21,842 nucleotides of DNA from a virus. A model generated the notes under the pieces. It made no database searches and was not told the origin of the DNA. It was given only the letters and a program-made list of their open reading frames with translations. The position numbers and the translations under genes are program-made. Position 1 is the stretch's first letter. Each line of letters opens with the position of its first letter. Below, piece by piece: positions 1-8,569 of this stretch. The stretch spans positions 1 through 21,842 of the IMG/VR virus record IMGVR_UViG_3300017706_002223; one strand, given 5' to 3'.

Positions 1-1478
1 TGGAAACGCTCCCGCTGACAGGTACAATTGGTGATGCAATACTTCAAGCTAATGCATCATCGACAAAAAATGAGCTAATTAAAAGTTATAGTAAGTTTTT
101 AGGAATTTCAAAATTAGACACTTTAGTAACCGGTTCTGGTGCAGATGAGTTTAATAATAATAAATTTACATTAGCAAAAGTGGCATTATATAATCAAATT
201 GCAACGACGTCGACAATAGAAACTAGTATTGCTGCCGCGATTACAGGAACAGCAGACACACACATGAGGGATGCTGCTTACATTCGTAATGGTGTAATTG
301 AGACAAAAAATTATACAATTCTTGACGACGTAGGGTCCAGACAACGAATAACTTTTGCAACGCTAGCAGCTGCAAGAAATTCTAAGTACTTTAATCGATT
401 TACAGACTATGCAAAGTTTACAAATATACTTTACGGTGGTTTCGATGGATTGAACATTCTCGACAAAGATAATCGTCTTATGAATGACAGAGCATCTTCA
501 GTTGATGCTAATGGTAAAGGAAATGTAAGCAATGGTACTTTTACACACCAAAATCTTCATGCTGACAGTAATGCAGGTTCTGGTAAAGAAAATAACATTA
601 TTAATTCATACCGATCAGCTGCTAGAATTATAACTGATCCACTTGCAACTAGAGTTAATATTGTTGCAGTACCAGGTATTAAAGATCCATTTGTGACAGA
701 TTTTGTGGCTGACCTTACAAGAGACTATAGCAAGGCAATATACTTAATGGATATTCCTTCTTACGATGATAATAGCAACAGAATATTTTCTAAAACAGCT
801 CGACCAAGTGTCCAAGAAACTGTTGAGACTTTTGAAGCAAGAGCTATTGATAATAGTTACGCTGCTACTTACTTTCCAGATATGATTTTTGCTGATGACA
901 TTAATAATACTGCAGTTACTTTACCATCTTCAATTGCAGCTTTAAAAGCATTAGGTTATAATGATTCAGTAGCTTACCCGTGGTTTGCACCAGCTGGGTT
1001 TAACAGGGGTGCACTTAGTAATGTTTTAAATTCTGAAGTGCGACTTAATGCAAACGATAGAAATATTTTGTATGAGGCAAAAATCAATCCAATTGCTAAC
1101 TTTCCGAATGGTGGCTTTGTAATATTTGGTCAAAAAACATTACAACAAGATCGATCTGCACTGGACAGAGTTAATGTAAGAAGAATGCTTCTTGAAGTAA
1201 AGCGAATTATTTCTGATATTGCAAATCAATTAATATTTGAACAAAATACACCACAAACTCGAGCAAGATTTGTTGCCCAAGCGACACCACAACTTGCAAC
1301 AATTCAAACCCAGCAAGGCATAGATCAATTTAAAATAGTAATGGACTCTTCAAACAACAACTCAGAGGACATTGAACAAAATCGATTAAATGGTAGAATT
1401 GTGTTAGTTCCAACCCGAGCAGTAGAATTTGTAGCAATTGACTTCATTATTACGAATTCAGGTGTAAGTTTCGAATAA
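1..1478 (+). CDS. Tail sheath protein, first copy (5' end outside window)
   Basis: This is the C-terminal part of a contractile-tail sheath protein (T4 gp18 type), which polymerises around the tail tube and contracts during infection. The frame is open from nucleotide 3 to the TAA at 1476-1478, giving at least 491 residues. The GTG at 180 is an internal valine codon, not a start, because conserved sheath sequence (FNNNKFTL) lies just upstream of it and recurs in the next gene. The C-terminal sheath domain is clear: AVPGIKDP, YPWFAPAGF, a GQKTLQ...LDRVNVRR segment and a terminal PTRAVEFVAIDF strand. All of these have counterparts in the gene that follows, so the two are diverged paralogues. 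The next start is 22 nt away, behind its own ribosome-binding site. Family assignment is firm; the N-terminal structure is unknown because the gene is cut by the window edge. Confidence 0.93.
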   Translation, partial: ETLPLTGTIGDAILQANASSTKNELIKSYSKFLGISKLDTLVTGSGADEFNNNKFTLAKVALYNQIATTSTIETSIAAAITGTADTHMRDAAYIRNGVIETKNYTILDDVGSRQRITFATLAAARNSKYFNRFTDYAKFTNILYGGFDGLNILDKDNRLMNDRASSVDANGKGNVSNGTFTHQNLHADSNAGSGKENNIINSYRSAARIITDPLATRVNIVAVPGIKDPFVTDFVADLTRDYSKAIYLMDIPSYDDNSNRIFSKTARPSVQETVETFEARAIDNSYAATYFPDMIFADDINNTAVTLPSSIAALKALGYNDSVAYPWFAPAGFNRGALSNVLNSEVRLNANDRNILYEAKINPIANFPNGGFVIFGQKTLQQDRSALDRVNVRRMLLEVKRIISDIANQLIFEQNTPQTRARFVAQATPQLATIQTQQGIDQFKIVMDSSNNNSEDIEQNRLNGRIVLVPTRAVEFVAIDFIITNSGVSFE

Positions 1479-1500
1479 TTAAGATAAACGGAGAAATTTT

Positions 1501-4500
1501 ATGGCAGAAATAACATTTAAATCAGCGGGTGTAAAAACCAGAGAAATAGACCTGTCACAACCATCTAGGACCGGTCCAGTAGGAATACCTGCAGGTATAA
1601 TCGGAACATCTTTAGAAGGTCCGGCTTTTGTTCCTCTGACTTTTGCAAACTTCAGTGATTTTACAACAACATTTGGCAATTCTGATGGTGAAAAATTTGG
1701 TCCTATTGCTGTTAACCAGTGGTTAGCAAACGCGCAGGCTGTCACGTATATGAGAGTTTTAGGCGTAGGGAATGGATTACAAAGAAGTAATGTAGGTCAA
1801 GTTACAAATGCCGGATTTACTGTTGGTAACAGAATTATACAAGAAAACGGATTACTAGGAGACAATGCTTTTTCAACAGAATCTGCTACTGCTGCTGTGG
1901 AAGGTAGAACATATTTTCTTGGCTGTTTTATGTCTGAATCCAATGGGTCGACAGTTTTTAGTGAAGCAGGAATACAAGGAACAGCTGCACCAACATCGGC
2001 GACACTAGTAGATGCAATTGATATTGCAGGAATCGCTGCAGGTGATAAATTTACAATAACAGTACCTGCTGATTCCGGTGGAGATGGACTAGTATATACA
2101 GTTTTATTTGACACCACAACAAATATCGATTCTGACAGTGGTGCAAGAACCTATGGTGTGTCGACACAAAGAATTGCTGATGATAATGACGGTGCTGCTG
2201 TACTTATTTTAGCAATTAACGGCCAAAACGATCCTGGATCTCAGTACAAGTATGGTAATAACGACCATAGCGATAGTGGATTTGAGTTTAAAATACCGGG
2301 TATTACAGCAAGCACTGGTACATCTAGTTCTAAAATTACATTAACAATGGATGCACCAGGGCCAAGAGGTAACGTTGCAAATGTTCTAGCTGCTGTGACA
2401 GGATTTGAGGACGCTCTTTTGTTAGAAGCAGCATTCACTGGAGGAACAATACAAAACCAGTCTGTTCCAATCCTACGTGGTGTTCTCCTTGCACCAAGTG
2501 GTGTTATTCTTCACTTAAGCGGGAACCACGGGCAAAGATCGCAACCGCCAACAAAAGGTACAACCGCAAGATCATCAAATAATGTTGTTATGGGAAGAAA
2601 AGGTTCATTAACCGGTTCACTAAATACAGCAACTCAAGAGTTTGTTATGCTAATGAATGGTTATAACAATAGTGATCAAAGCAAGAAAACACATATTACA
2701 GCATCTTTTGACATGACAGCACCTAATTATTTTGCAAATGTGTTTAATACCAACCCATATAAAATTGAAGAAGAAGGTCACTTGCTCTATGGCCACTATG
2801 ATATATACCCAGACTTGGCTGCGGTCACAGGAAGTGGTACTATAAAAACAGGAAGGTATTCTGGAACAACTAGTCATGAAGACATTGCGCTTCTCTTAAC
2901 ATCATCTGTCGCAAGAGGGGCAACTGCTGCTAACAAACCTATTTATGAAGATTTTTCAGATAGATTCTCTCATGCAAAGACACCTTTTGTAATATCACAA
3001 GCTTTTGGAAATTCACCAAAAAGTTTATTTAGAATTCATCTTCTCTCAGCAGGTGCCGGTGTATCTGACAAATATAAGTTTTCGATTGAAAACATTAGAA
3101 AGTCGTCTTCTAGTACATCAGACTTTGGTACATTTGACTTGTTAGTTAGAGGATTTGACGACACTGATGAAGAACCTAAAGTCTTAGAATCATTTCGAGG
3201 CTTAAGTCTCAACAGAGGTTCAGATAGATATATAGGTAGAGTTGTTGGTGATCAACATATTTTTTACAACTTTGATGTTGCTAAATCTAGTCAAAAATTA
3301 ATTGTTGATGGAAACCACCCAGTAAGATCACGCTATATCAGAGTGGAAATGCATGATGACATTGAAAGCGGTAATATAGATAAATCGGCGCTTCCTATGG
3401 GATTCAGAGGGCCTGATCATCTTGTAACGAGTGGTTCACTATTGTCAAACGAAAAAGATTCATTATACACAGTTTCAACTGCAGTTCAATCATTGGTCGA
3501 ATTACCTATTCCTTATCGGAGAACTGTTTCAGTAGGTACCGGTTTAAGTAAAAAAGTTGATGGTAGATTTTTCTGGGGTGTTAACACAGTAAGACAAACC
3601 AGCGCGACACAACCTAACTTACCTAGCCTATTTGATAAATCATTTAACACATACACAAAACATTTTCCAAACCATAGAATAGGTCATCCTAATTTCTCAG
3701 TCGGAAATAATCCAGGTGCAGCTGATATAGGAGGTACAGTTCTAGACTGTGATCGATTTAACAATAATAAATTTACTCTGGAAAATGTGCTTGTGCGAAC
3801 CGGTTCAGATACTCTTGCTGATCCTGAATACTGGCTAAGTGCATCATACCAAAGATCAGGCGTTACGGCAAACGCAACAAATAAGACAAGGGCATTTTCT
3901 GTTGATGACTTAGGTAAGGTTAGCAATACTAAGTTTGCTAAATTTACATTTATAGCGCAAGGTGGATTTGATGGTGTTAATATGTTTGATGAAGAAAAAT
4001 CAAAGCTAACAAACACTGCCGTTTATCGTGAGGTGACTAATGACGAAGGTAGCGCTAGCGTAGCAAACAATACTGTCTCAGCATATAGAAAAGCTGTTGA
4101 AGTTATGAACTCAAAAACAGATGTAGATATCCAAGTATTGGCTGTGCCGGGCATTAGACATTCATCTGTTACAGACTTTGCAATACAGAAAATAGAAGAT
4201 AGATTTGATGCAATTTACATAATGGATATCGAAGAAAGGGATCAAGTCAACACTGTCATCACTTCTTCAGTCCAAAAGCCTCATGTTGCAAACACAGTGA
4301 CATCTTTTAAGAACCGAGCGCTCGACAGTTCTTTTGCAGCAGCTTATTTTCCAGATGTAATTGTTAAAGATCCAAGTACAAACACACTGGTTCAAGTTCC
4401 ACCTTCTGTTGCAGTTTTAGGTGCATATTCATTAAATGATAGAGTTGCTCATCCATGGTTTGCACCTGCAGGATTTGCGAGAGGCGCTCTAAATAGTGTA

Positions 4501-4950
4501 GAAATGGCTTCTGTCAGACTTAATAGATCTAATTTAGATGATTTATACGAAGCAGACATTAATCCAATAACAGCTTTTCCTGGAACTGGTGTCACAATAT
4601 GGGGACAGAAAACACTACAAGTTGCTAACTCTGCGTTAGACAGAATTAATGTGAGAAGACTTTTAATTAGTATAAGAAGAAAAGTTAGGAATGTAGCTAA
4701 TTCTCTTCTATTTGAACCTAATAGAGTAGAAACTTTAGAAAAATTTACATCTTTAGTCAATCCAATTCTTCAAAGAGTTCAAGAACAAAGTGGTATTGAT
4801 AGGTACAAAGCTGTTATTGATACTTCAACAACGACACAAGCAGATGTAGAAAATAATACAATACGTGGTAAGATATTTATTCAGCCCACACGTTCAGTTG
4901 AGTTTGTAGCACTAGATTTTGTTGTAACAAATGCAGGTTCAAATATTTAG
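1501..4950 (+). CDS. Tail sheath protein, second copy, oversized
   Basis: This is a second contractile-tail sheath subunit of 1149 aa; T4 gp18 is about 660 aa. ATG at 1501 follows a GGAG at 1490-1493. Residues 1-95 form the usual sheath N-terminus (an AGVKTREIDLS start, then a GPxxxP segment and a VTYMRVLG strand). Residues about 150-315 look like an inserted, Thr/Ser/Gly-rich beta domain, probably displayed on the outside of the tail. Residues about 490-620 resemble the middle sheath region (FDLLVRGFDD, VLESFRGLSLN). Residues about 745-1149 align with the preceding gene (FNNNKFTL, AVPGIRH, HPWFAPAGF, GQKTLQ, LDRINVRR, PTRSVEFVALDF), including the PF04984-type C-terminal domain. The sheath identity is sure; the boundaries and role of the inserted region are inferred from composition. 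It is followed by the tube gene, as in T4 (18-19). Confidence 0.95.
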   Translation: MAEITFKSAGVKTREIDLSQPSRTGPVGIPAGIIGTSLEGPAFVPLTFANFSDFTTTFGNSDGEKFGPIAVNQWLANAQAVTYMRVLGVGNGLQRSNVGQVTNAGFTVGNRIIQENGLLGDNAFSTESATAAVEGRTYFLGCFMSESNGSTVFSEAGIQGTAAPTSATLVDAIDIAGIAAGDKFTITVPADSGGDGLVYTVLFDTTTNIDSDSGARTYGVSTQRIADDNDGAAVLILAINGQNDPGSQYKYGNNDHSDSGFEFKIPGITASTGTSSSKITLTMDAPGPRGNVANVLAAVTGFEDALLLEAAFTGGTIQNQSVPILRGVLLAPSGVILHLSGNHGQRSQPPTKGTTARSSNNVVMGRKGSLTGSLNTATQEFVMLMNGYNNSDQSKKTHITASFDMTAPNYFANVFNTNPYKIEEEGHLLYGHYDIYPDLAAVTGSGTIKTGRYSGTTSHEDIALLLTSSVARGATAANKPIYEDFSDRFSHAKTPFVISQAFGNSPKSLFRIHLLSAGAGVSDKYKFSIENIRKSSSSTSDFGTFDLLVRGFDDTDEEPKVLESFRGLSLNRGSDRYIGRVVGDQHIFYNFDVAKSSQKLIVDGNHPVRSRYIRVEMHDDIESGNIDKSALPMGFRGPDHLVTSGSLLSNEKDSLYTVSTAVQSLVELPIPYRRTVSVGTGLSKKVDGRFFWGVNTVRQTSATQPNLPSLFDKSFNTYTKHFPNHRIGHPNFSVGNNPGAADIGGTVLDCDRFNNNKFTLENVLVRTGSDTLADPEYWLSASYQRSGVTANATNKTRAFSVDDLGKVSNTKFAKFTFIAQGGFDGVNMFDEEKSKLTNTAVYREVTNDEGSASVANNTVSAYRKAVEVMNSKTDVDIQVLAVPGIRHSSVTDFAIQKIEDRFDAIYIMDIEERDQVNTVITSSVQKPHVANTVTSFKNRALDSSFAAAYFPDVIVKDPSTNTLVQVPPSVAVLGAYSLNDRVAHPWFAPAGFARGALNSVEMASVRLNRSNLDDLYEADINPITAFPGTGVTIWGQKTLQVANSALDRINVRRLLISIRRKVRNVANSLLFEPNRVETLEKFTSLVNPILQRVQEQSGIDRYKAVIDTSTTTQADVENNTIRGKIFIQPTRSVEFVALDFVVTNAGSNI

Positions 4951-4985
4951 TGAGCAGATATATAATATAGATTAAGGAGATTATA

Positions 4986-5477
4986 ATGGCAGAAACACTT
5001 TCAGTCACAGATATGTTACCAAATAAGTTTGAACCAAAAAGAGATTATCGCTGGGTTCTAGCAATTGAAGGTATCGATTCATTTTTAGTTAATGCAACTA
5101 AGCGACCCACAATTAATATTGGTAACTCACAAATAAAGTTTATTAATAGCTACCGACAAATTTCAAACGGAAAAGGTGTGTTTGGTGGTATTTCAGTAGA
5201 GCTACATGACCCTATTGCTCCTTCTGGCGCACAACAAGTAATGGAGTGGATTAGAACGCACTATGAGTCTGTTTCTGGCCGGGCAGGTTACACTGATTTT
5301 TTAAAGCGCGATTTACAGCTAAAGATGTTAGACCCGGTAGGTACTGTTGTTGAACTTTGGGATATTAAAGGTGCATTAATTACTAGTGCTGACTTTGGTT
5401 CGTTAGGGTACGAGAATGACGGTATTATGAAGATAAGCCTTAACTTAGAAGTTGACAACTGCGTACTTCAATTCTAA
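4986..5477 (+). CDS. 19: Tail tube protein (T4 gp19 family)
   Basis: This is the major subunit of the inner tail tube, which stacks as hexameric rings inside the sheath and carries DNA on ejection. It is 163 aa, the same length as T4 gp19. Typical family features are the N-terminal PNKFEPKRDYRWVLAIEGID segment, the SYRQISNGK loop, LHDPIAPSGAQQVMEWI, and the C-terminal WDIKGALITSADFG and LNLEVDNCVLQF strands. A strong Shine-Dalgarno (TAAGGAGA, 4973-4980) precedes the ATG, as expected for a protein needed in many copies. It lies directly after the sheath genes and just before a strong terminator, so it is probably the last gene of a high-output sheath/tube transcript. The assignment is very secure. 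Confidence 0.96.
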   Translation: MAETLSVTDMLPNKFEPKRDYRWVLAIEGIDSFLVNATKRPTINIGNSQIKFINSYRQISNGKGVFGGISVELHDPIAPSGAQQVMEWIRTHYESVSGRAGYTDFLKRDLQLKMLDPVGTVVELWDIKGALITSADFGSLGYENDGIMKISLNLEVDNCVLQF

Positions 5478-5507
5478 TACTTAACATATTTATTTACGTT
5501 ATAGAAC

Positions 5508-5537
5508 AGCTTCTGTACAATGTACAGAAGCTTTTTT
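5508..5537 (+). terminator. Intrinsic terminator after the tail tube gene
   Basis: A perfect 11-bp stem (AGCTTCTGTAC at 5508-5518 pairing with GTACAGAAGCT at 5522-5532) has a 3-nt loop and is followed at once by a T run (5533-5537). This is a classic Rho-independent terminator. It sits 30 nt after the tail tube stop codon and separates the sheath/tube genes from the chaperone and tape-measure genes. Confidence 0.9.
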
Positions 5538-5555
5538 AATTATGGAGAACAGCAA

Positions 5556-6356
5556 ATGAATGAAGGAATGCCAACAAGTAATGTTATGAAAGATGAATTT
5601 GGGTGGGAAGTACCTGTTGAGAGTGTACCCTTACCATCAAGAGGGGTTATTTATTCTCCTGATAGTTTATTATATAATACTGAAGTTTTACAAATAAAAG
5701 CTATGACTGCCAAAGAAGAAGACATTTTAACCAGTCAAGCGTATATAAAAGAAAATTTAGTTGTTGAAAAATTAATTCAATCTTGTTTAATTGAAAAATC
5801 AATTGATGTTAATGAGTTAATCACTGGTGACAAAAACGCACTAATGGTTTCAATTAGAATTACTGGTTATGGCTCAGACTATAAAGTTGCACATTCTTGT
5901 ACTAACTGCGGTGAAAACAACCAGATTAATGTTAACTTATCACAACTTGAAATTAAAAGATTGACAGAAGATCCAGTTGAATTGGGTAGAAATATTTTCG
6001 AATTTGTTCTTCCCGTTACAAATAAAAAAGTTAATTTTAAGTTCTTAAATGGTCACGATCAAAAAGAAATTGCTTTAATTGAGAAAAGACTCAAAAAAGC
6101 AGGAATACACTATGATAATCCTGTAACGGGTTATTTAGAAAACGCTATTATTTCTATTGATGGTGTTACAGATAAAAATAAGATAAAACATTTTGTTATG
6201 AATATGCCAGCTCTAGATAGTAGAAAGTTAAGGCAGCACATCAAAAGATCCGAACCAGGTATCGATATGACGTGGAATTATAACTGCAGTCAGTGTGGGC
6301 ATGATAATAATATCAATCTCCCCATAACCCCTGAGTTTTTTTGGCCCAGTATATAG
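5556..6356 (+). CDS. 26: gp26-type baseplate hub/tail assembly chaperone protein (short form)
   Basis: This 266-aa protein is of the T4 gp26 / T4_baseplate (PF12322-type) family. In T4, gp26 and gp51 are needed to assemble the baseplate hub around tape measure gp29. Features: LPSRGVIY at residues 26-33, the AMTAKEEDILTS block at 49-60, a GDKNALMVSIRITGYG block at 91-106, and two CxxC pairs (115-118 and 244-247) that probably bind one zinc. The start is ATG 5556, with GGAG at 5544-5547. The in-frame ATG at 5520 lies in the loop of the upstream terminator hairpin and is rejected. The stop (TAG, 6354-6356) comes four codons after a TTTTTTT run. The +1 frame is open across this point for 87 further codons, so a longer 349-aa product is likely. 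Family call is good; the gp26 symbol is by similarity of type and position. Confidence 0.8.
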   Translation: MNEGMPTSNVMKDEFGWEVPVESVPLPSRGVIYSPDSLLYNTEVLQIKAMTAKEEDILTSQAYIKENLVVEKLIQSCLIEKSIDVNELITGDKNALMVSIRITGYGSDYKVAHSCTNCGENNQINVNLSQLEIKRLTEDPVELGRNIFEFVLPVTNKKVNFKFLNGHDQKEIALIEKRLKKAGIHYDNPVTGYLENAIISIDGVTDKNKIKHFVMNMPALDSRKLRQHIKRSEPGIDMTWNYNCSQCGHDNNINLPITPEFFWPSI

Positions 6357-6398
6357 TTGGAGAGAAAATATACTCGAAGAATTCTTTGCTCTCCAACT
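6336..6398 (+). promoter_or_regulatory. Probable programmed +1 (or -2) ribosomal frameshift site with downstream stem
   Basis: Seven T residues (6336-6342) read as TTT TTT TGG in the gp26-like frame. A tRNA-Phe at 6339-6341 can re-pair perfectly one base forward at 6340-6342, entering a frame open from 6328 to 6606. Twelve nucleotides later begins a perfect 10-bp inverted repeat, AGTTGGAGAG (6355-6364) with CTCTCCAACT (6389-6398), separated by 24 nt that themselves contain the palindrome AAGAATTCTT (6377-6386). The zero-frame stop overlaps the foot of the stem. The slippery-run, spacer and stem layout is that of a recoding signal. A homopolymer sequencing error would also join the frames and cannot be excluded here. 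Confidence 0.65.
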
Positions 6399-6408
6399 CC
6401 ACCTCAAC

Positions 6409-6606
6409 ATGTCTTATTCAGAGGTGCACCAGTTACCAATACGCTACCGCCGTTGGTTTCTGTCTAGACTAGTGAAACATTTTAATGAAAAGAATGAAGC
6501 ATACGACGATGCGAAGAAAAGCAGTACACCAAAAGGTAATAATCATTCTAATTTAGAAAAGTTATCTCAGTTTCAATCTCAAGTAAAAAGTAAGTATCGA
6601 ACATAG
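6409..6606 (+). CDS. Frameshift extension of the gp26-like protein (possible gp51-like part)
   Basis: This frame ends at 6606. From its first ATG (6409) it gives 65 aa, but no Shine-Dalgarno precedes that ATG (upstream bases are CCACCTCAAC), and the frame is open back to 6328. Read through a frameshift at the T7 run it adds 87 residues to the gp26-like protein. The segment before the ATG (ILEEFFALQLHLN) continues naturally into the MSYSEVHQLPIRYRRWFLSR stretch. This 'E..F.L...hl..s...v..lP...RrWF' pattern resembles the C-terminal parts of tail assembly chaperones found just before tape-measure genes. A match to T4 gp51 is only a suggestion from context. It may be made solely as a fusion; independent translation is less likely. 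Confidence 0.65.
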   Translation: MSYSEVHQLPIRYRRWFLSRLVKHFNEKNEAYDDAKKSSTPKGNNHSNLEKLSQFQSQVKSKYRT

Positions 6607-6631
6607 ATAATTATGTAAAAGTGAGTAATCT

Positions 6632-8569
6632 ATGGCAGAATTTGATCAAGATAAATTAGAAGCAGCAATTACCGGAGCTATTGCGGCAGGTTTTGCGTCT
6701 TCTCGATCTGGAACAGGCGGTGGTAGTACACCAAGTAGCCCACGCCCACCTACAGACGATAGCGGATCACCAACGCCAGATATTTCACCAACTTTACCTA
6801 GCTTAGACGATGACGCAACAACAGCTGCCGCAAAAACGCAACGTGAAGAAACAATAAAATCCCTTAAGCGGGCTTCTGGTACGTTCACTGGATTTGCCGG
6901 CGGTGTAATGAAGATGCTAGGTGAGTCAACCAAGATGTATCTCGATGGTGCTGCTAGTCTTAACAAGGAACTTGATGAAGAAATATCTTATTTTAGACAG
7001 ATTCAAGAAAGTTTTGGCGGTGTGACATTTGAAGCATTTGCTGCTGGTGAGGCAATTGGTGGATTAGCAGGTCAAGCACTAGACGCTCAACTCCACCTAG
7101 GTCAAGTAGGTTCTGCAGGTAAAGAGTCTGCTTTAGAAATTAAGTCCGGCGCGATGGCTGGTAAAAATGCGCTACTTGAACTTTTTCAGGACCCACTCGA
7201 ACCTGCAAAAATGTTTTCTGAAGTAATGATTGACGTTGCAGACACAAACTTCACTTTGGCACAATCTTTACAAGAACAAGGTGACGCTGAGATGGAACGA
7301 ATAGCAGTCATCAGAAAAAGAATGGGTGTTGACTCGAGGACAATGGGTAACATTTTAAGGCGTGAATATGCATTTACTGGTGAAGCTTCATCTAAAATAT
7401 TTGAGGACATTGCTAGTGTATCAGTCGCGCTTTCAGAGCAGACTGGTGCTTCAGCTAATGACTTAAAGTCTGATATCTTGGATATTATGCAAGATACAAA
7501 ATTGTTTGGTGATATTGGAGTTGACTCAGCCGGTAGAATAGCCACATCTTTAAATCAATTAGGATTAGACTTTCAGACTTTTAAAAGCATGACTAGCCAA
7601 TTTATGAATTTTGATAGCGCAGCTGAGAAAATGGGCGATCTATCTGCACTCTTCGGTATTCAAATGGATGCTATGGAGATGACATATCTTGCAAATGAAG
7701 ATCAAGAAGAGTTTCTTTTTAGAATGAGAGAAGAAATTTTAGATGCTGGTTTAGATGTTGAAAACATGTCTAAGACACGACAAAGAGCTTTGACTGATCA
7801 ATTAGGACTAGAGTCTATTGAACAGATGCGACAATTTATGGACACAGGAATTCAACCTGATCAGGTTGCGATGGAAGCAGCGACAGATTCTGCAAAAACA
7901 ATGGACGGAATGGCAACAGCAATTGATAAGTTTGGTGGTGCTTACGAAGGTTCTTATAGAGGCGCTGCAGAATTTGAAGAGTCTTTAAGAAATCAAGCAA
8001 GGTATACCAGTTCTATTGCGGAAGATATAGCAAAAGTTAGAAAAGAGTCGGGATTAATACCTGGTGAATTCCAGAATTTTCAGTTACCTCCGGATGCTAT
8101 AGAAAGTGCAAGAAAAATGCTGGCCTTGGATTTTGCTGGAATTGAGACGTTTAGAACTAAGTTAGCACCAGCATTTAAAGCACTTGGAGAAATGACAGCT
8201 AATTTTGCAGCAGAAACTGTGAATACAGGGTTAGAATTTGTTGGTATAGAAGCTCTATCATCAGGAGACTTAAATGTGAAAGGTGAAGTAAAAGTTGCAA
8301 CTGATGAGAAAGGTCAGCAAGTAATTACGCAAGTAAACGAATCTGCAAACAAGCAAAGTGAAAGACATGCCCAGATTGAAAATAAAACGATGGAACTAGC
8401 TGTTAACCAAGAGAGTATGCAAACTGATGTTACTGGTTTAATTGACGCTATGAAAGAAGATAAAAACATAAATGTTACGTTCCAACTAAATGATCAAATG
8501 ATGGCAACACAGTTATTTAATATATTGCAAGAAAAGAAAGGTACTTTTGCAATAAGGCCGGACCAATGA
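6632..8569 (+). CDS. Tail tape measure protein (gp29-like)
   Basis: This 645-aa protein is in the position and of the type of the tail tape measure (T4 gp29, 590 aa), which fills the growing tail tube, fixes its length and starts from the baseplate hub. Residues 1-25 are Ala/Gly-rich. Residues 25-60 form a Gly/Ser/Thr/Pro low-complexity linker. The rest is almost entirely helical, with Ala/Gly-rich amphipathic stretches (TGFAGGVMKML near 85 and AFAAGEAIGGLAGQAL near 134-149) and a long run of predicted helices in 170-480. The C-terminal 100 residues are polar. The start has only a weak AAGTGAG-type ribosome-binding site (6619-6625). The next gene overlaps by ATGA. Function is inferred from composition, its place directly after the gp26-like/frameshift pair, and the hub genes downstream; no catalytic motif is seen. 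Confidence 0.72.
   Translation: MAEFDQDKLEAAITGAIAAGFASSRSGTGGGSTPSSPRPPTDDSGSPTPDISPTLPSLDDDATTAAAKTQREETIKSLKRASGTFTGFAGGVMKMLGESTKMYLDGAASLNKELDEEISYFRQIQESFGGVTFEAFAAGEAIGGLAGQALDAQLHLGQVGSAGKESALEIKSGAMAGKNALLELFQDPLEPAKMFSEVMIDVADTNFTLAQSLQEQGDAEMERIAVIRKRMGVDSRTMGNILRREYAFTGEASSKIFEDIASVSVALSEQTGASANDLKSDILDIMQDTKLFGDIGVDSAGRIATSLNQLGLDFQTFKSMTSQFMNFDSAAEKMGDLSALFGIQMDAMEMTYLANEDQEEFLFRMREEILDAGLDVENMSKTRQRALTDQLGLESIEQMRQFMDTGIQPDQVAMEAATDSAKTMDGMATAIDKFGGAYEGSYRGAAEFEESLRNQARYTSSIAEDIAKVRKESGLIPGEFQNFQLPPDAIESARKMLALDFAGIETFRTKLAPAFKALGEMTANFAAETVNTGLEFVGIEALSSGDLNVKGEVKVATDEKGQQVITQVNESANKQSERHAQIENKTMELAVNQESMQTDVTGLIDAMKEDKNINVTFQLNDQMMATQLFNILQEKKGTFAIRPDQ

Noticed and set aside
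180-182. GTG at 180 as start of the first sheath gene
   Set aside because: The frame is open to the window edge and the codons before it encode sheath sequence shared with the second sheath gene.
4958-4970. ATATATAATATAG before the tail tube gene as a promoter
   Set aside because: It is AT-rich with a loose -10 resemblance but no -35 at the right spacing and no exact late-promoter core; the tube gene can be read from the sheath transcript.
5520-5555. Upstream in-frame ATG (5520) as start of the gp26-like gene
   Set aside because: It lies in the loop of the terminator hairpin and has no ribosome-binding site; ATG 5556 has GGAG at good spacing and a typical N-terminus.
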